A stretch of 64,000 nt of DNA from a virus. The notes below the pieces were generated by a model, which had not been told where the DNA came from, did not search any database, and worked only from the letters and a program-made list of their open reading frames with translations. Below are positions 25,495-35,900 of this stretch, piece by piece. A program made the position numbers and the translations under genes. The stretch spans positions 58,500 through 122,499 of the IMG/VR virus record IMGVR_UViG_3300009550_000010. One strand, 5' to 3'. The first letter of the stretch is position 1. Every line of letters starts with the position of its first letter.

Positions 25495-28400
25495 TTAAAA
25501 AGTGCCCCCATCTATGTTTATATTTTCGATTGAACGAGTTGTTCCAGAACAGGATATTACTTGTGATGTACCTGCACAGTCATTGACGTAAAGTGATCCG
25601 ACTTCCATTCCACCTGCTGTGGAGTTTGTCATAACACCTGAACTTTCTGTAGCAACTGCAGAAACTACAAACCTTGCAGTGCTATCATCCCAGTAGAACG
25701 CTGCTTTCTTAGCAGATCCACTGTAGTAGTTCATAACAAGACCAACGTCTTTGTTAGTATCAGAACTAAGGTTACCACCATCAACCTTTTGAAGTTCCAA
25801 CATGGTGTCTTCAATGGTTGTGTTTGTGGTATTGATCTGTGAGGTTGTACCGTTGACTGTTAGATTTCCACTAACTGTGACGTTTGCAGAAGCAGTAATG
25901 TTACCTGTAACTGCTAATGTCGATCCGTCAAATTGTAGGTTGTTGCTATCTTCTAAAGCACCTGATGTACCAGCAATAACAACACGGTTGTCTGTTAGGT
26001 CACTTACTGTGGCAGAAGAGAGTGTTGTCTCTGCTCCAGTAATTGTTGCACCGTTATTTGCAGTTATGTTACCAGTAACAGCAAGAGTAGATCCGTTGAA
26101 TGTTAGATTTCCAGAATCTTCTAAAGCACCTGATGTACCAGCGATAACAACACGGTTGTCTGTCAAGTCAGATACAGTTGCAGAACTTAGAACTGTTTCT
26201 CCACCAGAGATGTTTGCTCCACCATTAGCATCGAATGCACCACCAACTGTTGTAATACCTGTGACGTTTACAGCAGCGAATGTAGCACCACCAGATCCAC
26301 CTAAGATTGACTCAGATAATTTCTCGAATGTCACCTTACGGTTTGTACCACCTGCACCATCATCAACGATGAATAAATCAGCGTCGGCTAGTGTTGTGGT
26401 AGCAGTTCCTCCATCAATATCTAATGAAGTAATTGGCACTGTTCCAGCAGTAAGTCCACTACCAGATCCAGTAAATGCACCACTGGATAGAGTGACTCCA
26501 CCTGATGTGGTAACTCCTGTAACGCTTAGATTCTCTACTACGTTTACAGAGTTAATGTTTACAATGTCACCTAATGACTTCCATGCAACTGACTCAATCT
26601 CATCACCTACTGTTGCTCCTGAAGCAAGAGTAATTGTGTTTGAGTTTGTTTGAGTGTAGTCAGTGCCTGTAATTAGACGAACACCGTTTTGGTATACATC
26701 TACAAATCCGTTTGTGTATCCAGCAGAAACTGTGAATGCAGTCTGACCTTGAGTAGCAACAGTTGTTTGAGATGTTTGGAATGTTGTTGCAGCAACACCA
26801 GTTGTAGCAACGTGTGCTACACCATCTGCAACTGTGTACGAGTCAATACCATTTCCAGTAAATTTGAATGCAGTAACAAGACCAGCAGAACCAGTATTTT
26901 TTATGGCACCAACACCAGCAATCAGACCAGCACCAGTTGAATTTCTTAGTGGTGCAGCACTTGTAATTTGACCATCAACATCAAGTGTACCACCGATGTT
27001 TGCGTTCTTGACGATACCAACACCACCGTCTACCTTCAATGCACCAGTAGTATTACTGGTTGATTGAGTAGTATCATTGATGTCTACATCACCTGTTACA
27101 TCTAAGTCTGTTAGTGTTCCTACTGATGTAAGAGAACTTGCTACAACACTTGATCCAAGAGTAGTTGCATTTAGAACTGATGCGTTATTAATCTTATATG
27201 CTTTACCAGATGCAATGTTTAGGTTCTCAGAAGATCCTAAGTTATCACCTGTTGCTTCAAATTGGAATGTTTTATTTCCGTCTCCTGATACGATTGTGAT
27301 ACCACCACCGTTTGCAGCAGCGTCATCAGCAGCACCTGTACCTAATTCTAAGTTCTTGTCATCCACTGACATTGTAGTGGAGTTGACAATTGTTTGGGTG
27401 CCGTTGACTGTTAAGTTACCAGAAATTATGGTATCATCAGCAATCGTTGTTGTACCACCTGCAGAATCAAGTGTGAGGTTGCCTGAAGTTGTTGTTACAG
27501 TATTTCCATTCAATGAAAGATTGTCTACTGTAGCAGCACCTGTGACCGCTAGTGTAGTACCATCAAATGTTAGATTTCCTGAATCCTCTAGTGCACCAGA
27601 TGAACCTGCAATAACAACTCTGTTGTCAGTAAGGTCTGAAACTGTGGCAGAAGAAAGAACTGTCTCACCACCTGCAATGTTAGCACCACCGTCAGCATCT
27701 ATTGCTCCGTTGATATCAACTGTTCCAGTAAATGTTGAGATACCAGAAACTTTTAGTGTTGTAGCATCAACCTGACCACCTGTTGTGATACCAGATACTG
27801 CGATTGAACTAAAGTTAGCACCTTGCCCACCACCAAGAACATAATTCTTAATTCTTGAGGCAGCAGTCTTTTTGTTAGCACCACCTGCACCATCATCTAC
27901 TAAGAAGAGGTCAGCATCTACGATTGCTCCTCCAATATCTGTAGCACCATCAAGGTCAATTGCTAATGCTGGAAGTGAACCTGCTGTTGCTCCTGATAGA
28001 GATCCAGTGTGAGTACCGTTTGTATTACCTGTTACGTTACCTGTAAGGTTACCGTTTATAACTCCTGTAAATGTCGATATACCAGAGACTTTTAGGGTTG
28101 TTGCGTCGAGTTCCCCTGCAGTTGTTATACCAGAAACATTTATTGCTGTAAAGTTAGCACCTGCACCACCACCAAGGAAGTATGACTTCATCCTTGAAGC
28201 AGTAGTCTTCCTATTTGTGCCACCTGCACCATCATCTACTAAGAAGAGGTCAGCGTCAGCAATAGCAGCACCAATATCAGTTGCACCGTCTATGTCTAAT
28301 GCATCTATATCAAGTGCACCAGCATTGAATCCAGATCCTGTGTCCCAAGTTAGTGTTCCACTACCATCACTTCTAAGAAAACCACCACTCGTTGCAGAAG

Positions 28401-28683
28401 CAGGGAATGTGTAAGTTTGGTTACCGCCTATGTTTGCAGGGGCACTAAGGGTGATGTGATTGGCACCATTATTGGAACCTTCAACAAGGTTTACACCAGA
28501 ACCACTGGTTGCTGTCTCAACCGTCCAAAAACGCTGTGACCCTATGAACTTATTATTTGATGTAGTAGAGTCTATACCAATGTATAGATCAAACTTATCG
28601 ACTGTTAGAGCAGGTTCACCAGCTTGTAAACCAGGTAAATTAGAGAAATTACCTCTCTTAAACTTCAGGATTGGAGAAGCCAT
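25495..28683 (-). CDS. Long repetitive tail-fibre-like protein (1062 aa)
   Basis: N-terminus MASPILKFKRGNF and 'LQAGEPALTVDKFDLYIGID' match the 523-aa fibre protein and should anchor it to the virion. Then 'FWTVETATSGSGVNLVEG'. The body is built of long repeats: 'DADLFLVDDGAGG' units (three, each followed by 'LGG' and a 'VSGITT' turn) and 'SSATVSDLTDNRVVIAG' units (three). One 'TQGQTAFTVSAGY' to 'DVYQNGVRL' unit is like those in the 523-aa protein. DNA copies of the second repeat lie near 25975, 26140 and 27610. A fibrous receptor-binding or fibre-shaft role is inferred. Confidence 0.85.
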   Translation of the reverse strand: MASPILKFKRGNFSNLPGLQAGEPALTVDKFDLYIGIDSTTSNNKFIGSQRFWTVETATSGSGVNLVEGSNNGANHITLSAPANIGGNQTYTFPASATSGGFLRSDGSGTLTWDTGSGFNAGALDIDALDIDGATDIGAAIADADLFLVDDGAGGTNRKTTASRMKSYFLGGGAGANFTAINVSGITTAGELDATTLKVSGISTFTGVINGNLTGNVTGNTNGTHTGSLSGATAGSLPALAIDLDGATDIGGAIVDADLFLVDDGAGGANKKTAASRIKNYVLGGGQGANFSSIAVSGITTGGQVDATTLKVSGISTFTGTVDINGAIDADGGANIAGGETVLSSATVSDLTDNRVVIAGSSGALEDSGNLTFDGTTLAVTGAATVDNLSLNGNTVTTTSGNLTLDSAGGTTTIADDTIISGNLTVNGTQTIVNSTTMSVDDKNLELGTGAADDAAANGGGITIVSGDGNKTFQFEATGDNLGSSENLNIASGKAYKINNASVLNATTLGSSVVASSLTSVGTLTDLDVTGDVDINDTTQSTSNTTGALKVDGGVGIVKNANIGGTLDVDGQITSAAPLRNSTGAGLIAGVGAIKNTGSAGLVTAFKFTGNGIDSYTVADGVAHVATTGVAATTFQTSQTTVATQGQTAFTVSAGYTNGFVDVYQNGVRLITGTDYTQTNSNTITLASGATVGDEIESVAWKSLGDIVNINSVNVVENLSVTGVTTSGGVTLSSGAFTGSGSGLTAGTVPITSLDIDGGTATTTLADADLFIVDDGAGGTNRKVTFEKLSESILGGSGGATFAAVNVTGITTVGGAFDANGGANISGGETVLSSATVSDLTDNRVVIAGTSGALEDSGNLTFNGSTLAVTGNITANNGATITGAETTLSSATVSDLTDNRVVIAGTSGALEDSNNLQFDGSTLAVTGNITASANVTVSGNLTVNGTTSQINTTNTTIEDTMLELQKVDGGNLSSDTNKDVGLVMNYYSGSAKKAAFYWDDSTARFVVSAVATESSGVMTNSTAGGMEVGSLYVNDCAGTSQVISCSGTTRSIENINIDGGTF

Positions 28684-28734
28684 ATTAGCTGTTTAAATTC
28701 TTTTTTGTTTTACTTCACATTAACATAGGTATTA

Positions 28735-28761
28735 TGACTATACAGTCAAAATATATTTATC
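28735..28761 (-). promoter_or_regulatory. Late motif plus palindrome before the 1062-aa fibre gene
   Basis: Minus-strand GATAAATA (28761-28754) is followed five bases later by TGACTGTATAGTCA (28748-28735), an imperfect palindrome. The same arrangement, octamer then TGACTGTATA, precedes the 523-aa fibre gene. Confidence 0.55.
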
Positions 28762-29077
28762 AAAAATCACCTGCATCTAGATTAATTTTATCGTCTAGAG
28801 CAACGTCTAATTCTTCAATAGTTTCGGTGGATAAACCATCAGAAGCAGCAGCATTCACCACCTCATCAGGGTTTACGAACTTAAATGCAGAAGTAACTGC
28901 ATCAAAAACCAACACAAATCTATCACCGATTCCTTGTCGATCTACGTCGTTTAGTTCTGATAAATTCTGTGCCAAAGTTCCTGTACCTCCTCCTCCTTGT
29001 TGTACTTTCAATGACGATCCAGCTCCCAACTTTACGCTGAAAGATGATGAACTTGTCAGTGAAACTTTATATCCCAT
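28760..29077 (-). CDS. Small virion-associated protein, fibre-gene neighbour
   Basis: 105 aa. 'YKVSLTSSSSFSVKLGAGSS' and 'VQQGGGGTGTLAQNLSELND' suggest beta strands with Gly-rich turns, followed by 'DRFVLVFDAVTSAFKFVNPD', a motif frequent in marine phage fibre proteins. It is coupled by TAATG to the gene upstream. Probably a structural component; function not known. Confidence 0.75.
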   Translation of the reverse strand: MGYKVSLTSSSSFSVKLGAGSSLKVQQGGGGTGTLAQNLSELNDVDRQGIGDRFVLVFDAVTSAFKFVNPDEVVNAAASDGLSTETIEELDVALDDKINLDAGDF

Positions 29078-29415
29078 TAGGTTATAGTTGGATTGACTAA
29101 TGCTTGACCACTGATTACTTTTTCTTTTTTACCAGTGACATCATTAGTAACTATTACATCATAATTATATCTACCTGCAGTTATAATACCACTTTGAGTA
29201 TCAGTCAATGATATAGTAATCTCACCGTTTGATGGAGTAGTACCAAACGTAACACCAAATCCAATAGAACCTGCAGAAGTATGATGCTTACGCATTTTCG
29301 CTGCTATAGATCTATTAGTTAGATTCAACGCTGACCCATCAGTCTGAGTTATGTCGAACTGAGCTTCAAAGTCAGTTCCCTGTTCAATTTCTATGTTAAA
29401 GACAGGAACTGCCAT
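29077..29415 (-). CDS. Small beta-rich virion protein
   Basis: 112 aa. 'FNIEIEQGTDFEAQFDITQT', 'LTNRSIAAKMRKHHTS' and 'SGIITAGRYNYDVIVTNDVT' fit a small beta-sandwich of the kind found beside fibre and baseplate genes in cyanophages (Ig-like or BppU-N-like). The assignment is by pattern only. A late motif lies 23-30 nt upstream. Confidence 0.75.
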   Translation of the reverse strand: MAVPVFNIEIEQGTDFEAQFDITQTDGSALNLTNRSIAAKMRKHHTSAGSIGFGVTFGTTPSNGEITISLTDTQSGIITAGRYNYDVIVTNDVTGKKEKVISGQALVNPTIT

Positions 29416-29436
29416 ATTTACCTACTTGTATCAATG

Positions 29437-29643
29437 TTATTTATCACGTATCATGTTTTTCAACTCCTCAATCTGCTGACGGAGTGAGTCTATCTCGTTT
29501 TGTTGCCTATTCCTTACATCCTTTTCATTCATATATCTCTCATAGGCAGACGAGTCAGTGTTTACTATCGCCCTTGTCTTCACATCCCTCTTCAGATTTG
29601 GGTGATCCTCCACCTTGATCTTTTTTGATGGGGTATGTTTCAT
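29437..29643 (-). CDS. Small coiled-coil phage protein
   Basis: 68 aa. 'VEDHPNLKRDVKTRAIVNTD' is a motif I recall from small cyanophage baseplate-region proteins, followed by a basic coiled coil 'NEIDSLRQQIEELKNMI'. An out-of-frame ORF (29557-29694) overlaps its 5' end. Function unknown. Confidence 0.78.
   Translation of the reverse strand: MKHTPSKKIKVEDHPNLKRDVKTRAIVNTDSSAYERYMNEKDVRNRQQNEIDSLRQQIEELKNMIRDK
29438..29445 (-). promoter_or_regulatory. Late-promoter-like GATAAATA
   Basis: Minus-strand GATAAATA containing the stop of the 68-aa gene, 23-30 nt before the ATG at 29415. Confidence 0.45.
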
Positions 29644-29694
29644 CTAAAGTTCCCTCCAGAATTTCTGCTGCTAAAGAATATGCGTTGATCATGA
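29557..29694 (-). CDS. Uncertain 45-aa ORF overlapping the 68-aa gene
   Basis: Starts ATG at 29694, 6 nt inside the end of the Cys-rich gene, and reads MINAYSLAAEILEGTLDETY before entering the 68-aa gene in another frame. The first 20 residues look protein-like (helical 'SLAAEILEGTLDE'); the rest is Lys/Gly/Glu-rich. Either a real overlapping micro-gene or the N-terminus of the 68-aa protein separated by a frame change. Confidence 0.3.
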
Positions 29695-29823
29695 TGCACA
29701 AGCACAGTCATCACAGTCATAACATTCACAGTGAGTGGGGCACTTACAACCACATCCAATACAAGGTTCTTGTATCTTTTGGTGTTGATGTGCTGCTAGG
29801 TTGTCTAAAAAATCGTTTATCAT
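29689..29823 (-). CDS. Cysteine-rich 44-aa protein
   Basis: MINDFLDNLAAHQHQKIQEP is followed by 24 residues containing nine Cys (positions 21, 24, 26, 28, 32, 34, 37, 40, 42) in C-x-C, C-x2-C and C-x3-C spacing, plus His31. It resembles a small metallothionein or a double zinc knuckle. Its start overlaps the stop of the upstream micro-gene (ATGA), so it is embedded in the baseplate/fibre operon. Metal binding is inferred from composition. Confidence 0.75.
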   Translation of the reverse strand: MINDFLDNLAAHQHQKIQEPCIGCGCKCPTHCECYDCDDCACAS

Positions 29824-29957
29824 AATTTTTTGGGGTCTTCACCAGGTACTTGTGTGTAAGGTTTGTCGCCAGGTAACTTTTTCATTTTCTTATCTATTTT
29901 TTTAAGAATGTCCTTTATAGGAGTAAGTTCCTCTTGAAATTGTTTGAATGTTTTCAT
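29820..29957 (-). CDS. Small basic protein with MKTFKQF N-terminus (second copy)
   Basis: 45 aa: MKTFKQFQEELTPIKDILKK, then Lys-rich and Pro/Gly-rich residues. The ATG overlaps the stop of the 2361-aa gene (TAATG), and its TGA overlaps the next ATG. The first seven residues are identical to those of the 59-aa protein at 18402-18581. Confidence 0.75.
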   Translation of the reverse strand: MKTFKQFQEELTPIKDILKKIDKKMKKLPGDKPYTQVPGEDPKKL

Positions 29958-32900
29958 TATGCCAGAGAGATAGCCCTAAAGTCAAGTAATTCGGGTGATT
30001 GTGCTTGATTAGATGATGAAAAGACAACTTTGACTTGGAATCCATTATAAGCAGGTAAATTTTCTGCAGTAAAAGTATAGTCATTGAATTGACCTTCTAA
30101 ACTTGCAGGTATCTTTCTGTCAGGTTTACCATTATTATTCTTACCATTTATAAGGAATCCACCAGAGTCTAAGTTTTCAAAACCAGGCATCAACTCAAAC
30201 ACTTTGTCAGTTTCACCACCACCATCAACTCTTTGAAGTCGATACAATACTCTAACATCACCAGCTCCAGTTATATTTGCACCAAATATGACTTTGAGAC
30301 TTGTAGCAGGGTTTTCTAGTTTGATTAGTTTAGTAACATATGCCTGATCATGAGGATCTTCAAGTAAATTAGATCTTCTGTCACTGATGTAGTTTACAAC
30401 AGGTTTGTTGACTCTTGATGATTTGGTATTCAACGAACTATTGAATACGTTGACAACAGGAGATACATTCTTATCTGATGTACTCAATGCAACATCCATT
30501 GTAAGTGATTTACCACCAGGTAATTGTTTCAATGCATTCTGATTTGCCTCATTGACAAGAGATGCAACTAATCTAGGTGATTTGTATTTTGTCTCTTTAG
30601 TGAGAGATAATGGAGCATAACCTTTGTCAATAAATGAAGTTTCATTACCACCAATACTTGTTCCACTACATGTTCTTAGATTTGCCTCAACCTTTGTATT
30701 TTCAGGAGCACTAAAGTTTATAGTTGGTTCAATTGATTCAAATTGAATATTAGATGAACCTCTACCAGATTCTCCACCACCATGCTTATCTCTATCAAAT
30801 AGTACATCACCAGTGATTCTTACATGATAATCATCAAGAGTTATCTTACCAACAATGTTACTAGACACATCAGCAAGACTGTGTTCTGTGTTGATTTTCC
30901 TAAGTGATACACCAGATAATTCATACTTTTGTATTGGATCACCAACTGCATATGTACGTGTAAATGTATTATCTACACCTCTTGATATAGTACCACTTAA
31001 TTGATTTGTACCTACAGCTGTGTAACTTATAACTTCTTCTCCAATTATGGCATAGCCAGGATTACTTGCAGTAACTTGTGCACCCTCAAAGAAGTTGAAT
31101 CCTAAACTACTACCAACACTGATTAGACTTGTTGCACTCACAGCATATCCTACTGTCAATGTTGTAGGAACAGCATCTCCAGTAATACCTGAGATAGCAA
31201 CTCTGTTTTGACCAGAGTGTAAGTTATGATTTGCATGAGTCACCTTGAAGTGCTTACCATCAAACTTACCACTATTAGTAGTAACTGATGCTGGAATTAT
31301 GCTTGGTATTGTAACTCCATAACCAAGATTAGTATCTTGAACTTGTATCAAATCAGTTGTATTGAAATCTGTTCCAGAAACGTTTGTAAGTTCAATAGCA
31401 TTGACACCTGTTGTTACACCAACAGTCACTAATAAGTTCTTTCCTAAACCCCTAGCACCAATCGCACCAGTTATAGTATCTCCAACTCTATATCCTGATC
31501 CAGTATTATTGACTGTAATTTGTGTTATGACACCACCTGAAACTGTGGCAATACCAGTTGCACCAGTTCCATTACCTGTGACAGCGTTGAAAGTGATTGC
31601 TTGAGCAGCACCATCTTCATATCCTGTACCCTCATTTGTAATAATAAGTGAGGTTCCAGAAGCACCACCACCAATATGTGCAAGAAGATTAGATACAAAA
31701 CCAGTTGAACTTGTATTATTCTGTTTGACTTGTGATCCCACATGTATAACAGAACCAGAACCACCAACTATAGATGAGTTCAATCCCACAGTTACTCTCT
31801 TAGAGAATGTCTCAATTGGATTTGATGACAATCTATTTCTAGAAGCGTTAGTACCCAAATCAGGGTTGAAGAATCTTAATGTTCCAACCTCTGTTGTAAA
31901 TTCTGCCTTATATGCCTTATACTTTAAGTCTTCTAACTGAGATGGAGTCCAAGTAGATCCGTTTTGACCTTTGAATAATGAACCTTGAGTAGGTTGTTTT
32001 GATACAATAACCTTACCTAATTCAGGAGAAGCAGCAGTTGAAATATCCTCTTCACCTATCTGACATATCCATGTCTGATAGTCTGCATCAGCAGATCCAA
32101 TTACAAATGCATACTCACCCTGTACACAATATACTGGATTAGTAAATCTAAAGTTTGTAGCAACTGTACCATCTGATGATACATTCACCTGATCAGGAGT
32201 TAGAATAACTCTCGCATGCTTCAATACTTTATTAGTTGGATATCCATTCTCTACAGATACGATTCTTACATCAACTGGTAATGATTCAGATTTTGTTAGG
32301 AAGTAGAAATCTACAGATGTCAAGAATATACCTGTGTCTTCCTCAACAAAGAAACTCTGTGCTAATGGATCGTCATCATGATCTCTTGCAGGTTCTACAA
32401 TAACTCTTTCAGTAGTTCTCTCAATAATCTCTGTATGATGAATAATTACAGGAGGTGGAATAATAGGAGGTGCTGGTTCAACTCTAGTAATTGTTGTTTC
32501 AGTGACCTCAAATCCTTCAGAGAAGTGATCTGCACCTGCAGATGTAAAGTTCTGACCTGTTATTACATCTTGTGGTCTTATGCTTGTTACAGAAGCAGTG
32601 TTAGTACCATTTTGGAATGTTCCCTCTGGGATATAATAACAACCTTGGAGTGCACCATACTCATCAGAAATAAGTCTTATTTGAGTCACATCTGCCTCTG
32701 CACCACTTGTCTCACCAACAAGTCTCATTCCTGTTGTAACGAATCCAAAATAGTTTCCATCTGATTTTTGATTCAAACTATCAATATCTACATTAATGAT
32801 GGTGGAAGTTTCTGTATAAGAAGATGATATACCTAATGATGGGGTATATGGATTAGATGGATATGTAATTATTGGATTATTGAACGGACCAAACTTATGA

Positions 32901-35900
32901 TTGGGTTGACATACACGGAATCTAATGTCAGCACTCTGACTATTATTCTGTGTAGAAACTGCTAAACCACGCACAGTTTCACCTATTTGGAAAGCACCTT
33001 GTACAGGTGTAACTTCTAAAAGTTTTGGTATAGTACGAACATTATTTTCAATCATGTCAATACCAGACCAATATGTCAACATATTAGTATTGGGTTTTAA
33101 TCTTGACGCTGTGAAGGCAATGTTCTGCTCTCTCATTTGAGGAACAGGTTCTGTCTCAGAAATAAAATCATTACTGAATCCTATTCCACCATCTTCTGTA
33201 AAGAAGACTCTATTGACAAATATATCTGAGTCTGGATTGAGTGTCATTACACCACCCCAATCTCTGAAGGCATAAGGGTTTACACTTTCAACTCTTGTCG
33301 CAAATGGTTGCTCTCTATCTACAACCTCAGTATAATCCAAGGTTACATAATCACCAGTTTTTCTAATATTAGGAGAACCAAGATCATCTGTAAAACGAGC
33401 GTCCACAGTAGGATCTGCAGCACCATTTGTTCCGACTACTGACTCTGATCCTAGAAGAAGATCAATACTATCATGGAATTTTCTTGCTACTAATTTACCA
33501 TCTTTGATATCATACTTTAGTGAATCAATTGTTTTGTCAGCTACTTCAAATGAATTGAATGGATCAACAACAAAACCGTTTTTGAATCTATCTAAACCTG
33601 TAGCAGGGTCTTTAATTACAAGACTATCTGTTTTAGATTCTAATAATGATAATGCTGTTACTTCTTCTACGTTCGCTATTCTAGTTTCTAATTTACCAAT
33701 ATCCTTCATAGTATAACGTTTATTGGCACGGAATTCTAACTTGACATCCTTGGTTGCATTGTAAACGTAAGGTGCATAGTCAATTCTTGCTAATTCAAAA
33801 GACTCGCTTATTGGATCTGGTTCTACTGGATTCTCAGCAGGTACACCTTCCTTTATAGTAAATGTTTTATCCTTATTGACATATAATCTATCAATTCTAC
33901 CAAGATAGAAATTATAGTCAAAAGTTATATTCTCATCAGAAACTAATACAGACGCTGATTGACCACCTGCACTAAAATCTCTTGCATCAAATTCAAACGG
34001 GGATCTTGATCCTGAATATGGAGCGACTCTTGGTCGTGCATCAATAGTATCAACGTTCCTAATATCTTCAAATGCTGGCGAGATATCGTAATATTGTTGT
34101 GGATAACTACTTGCAGTAACAATATCACCAGAGTCTTCTGAGTTCACAACATAATGATCAAAATAAACTTTGAGTTGACCCTGTGGTTCTGGGAAGTTTG
34201 CTTTTCTTACTAATCTACCAAAATCATAGAACTCAGCTCGCTGACCCGAATCCAGAATAAAATTGTTTCTGATGTTAGGATCACCAGCAGAAGAAGAAGA
34301 AAGATTTGCAGTAACGCCACTCTCTGAGAACGTAACCTCTTCAGTATCTTGGAACTTATTACCATTTGTGAAAATTACCTCTACTTTGTTTGCAGATTTT
34401 CTATCAAGAATAAGTGCAGAAGCACCAGAACTCTTACCTACACCAACTTCACCAATAATAAGATCAGAGTTATTGCCTGTAGGTCCATTAAAAGATGCTA
34501 GAGTTAGAGTAGGAACTGTTGGAGCACCAGAACCCGAAGATTCAAATACTGCAGTTACTCTTACAACATCAGGAACCCCAAGAGATATCTCTCTATCTTG
34601 AACTCTAAGTCCAAATACCTCACTTGGTGTTAGACCGTCAGTGATTGATGAACTTACACCAGAATATGATCTATTTGATTTTGTTATCAAAGTAGTTTGA
34701 TTTCTTGTGAGAGATTTTTGCTTTGATTTTACCTTACTCTTTTGATGTGTACTTTGTACTACAACATTACCTGATTGACTTGCAGTCAATCCAGAAATTG
34801 TAACTGATTTACTACCTGTTGCAATAACAACTTGATCAGATGTAAGTGCCTGTACTGATCCATCATTGTAAGTTACGTTATATCTTTCTTCATCAAATGG
34901 AGCATACACCAAATCAGTTCCAGTTAATGATGGAAGAGTCAATTGACCATTACCATCAGTGCTCTGTGATGTATCTTCTTTTCTGAGAAATAAAGTTGAG
35001 TCTGTCAAGTCAACTGATTCTATATTGGTATTGGGCATTTGTGCATACAAGAACCCAGCTGTAGAATTTTTTATTTTAGATGATAATATCTGTAGACCAC
35101 TTACAGTGACAGTAGAACTTGGTAATGCCTTGTGACATATTCCAGAAATAGTATCTGGTGCAGCGACAAGAGTTATGGTATTACCAGATGTGCTTATAGC
35201 ACTCACCACATTATATGTGATGTCATTATTAGCAGCTATCTTATAAGAAACAACATCACCAACTTTGAAGTCAGGCACCCAACCAGTTGTACCACTTGTT
35301 ACTGCACCACCATTTGTAATAGTAAATGATCTTCCACCAAAATCTTTTTTAGTTTCTAATACTACATCAGCAGCAAAAGTTCTACTTGCTGCAGTTGATC
35401 TAACCGATTTTACATCTGAAAGATCAAACTCAGTTACAGAGGTAATTATCCTACCATCCTGAACACCATTGATAATTATTGCTTCGTCAATAATAAACTT
35501 ACCTTGTGTCTGATTCAAGGTTACTGATGTAGAATTGCTGACAGCACTTCTTATGTAACCTTTAGCACCACTTGATGCACCTTCAACAATCGCAGGGACA
35601 GATATAGTATGTTCTTTATTAAGAACTAATTGTGTATCTGTTTGTATGTCCATCAAATATAATTCATATACTGATGTGTCGCCTGTGTATCCAGCGTTTT
35701 GAAGTTTGTAATCATATATTCTAGCTCTTCCTATACTATTACCTGCAGCAGATGACTTAGTAGATCCTAGTCTAGCACTTCTAAGGTCAAGAAAATCGGA
35801 GGTAGCAGCAGCAAGATTTATTCTTGCAGCACTTAATACATTATTAACTCTTAGTCTATTACCTGCTTGAAATGGAACTGCAGAGTTTTCAATTTTTTGT

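Noticed and set aside
25802-26653. Long plus-strand frame opposite the 1062-aa fibre gene
   Set aside because: It is the complement of the repetitive fibre coding sequence, rich in Val/Pro/Ser as expected for an antisense shadow, with no ribosome site or family resemblance.
25975-27660. Repeated DNA blocks as a CRISPR-like array
   Set aside because: The repeats are in-frame protein repeats of the fibre gene with variable, long spacing and base changes at third codon positions.
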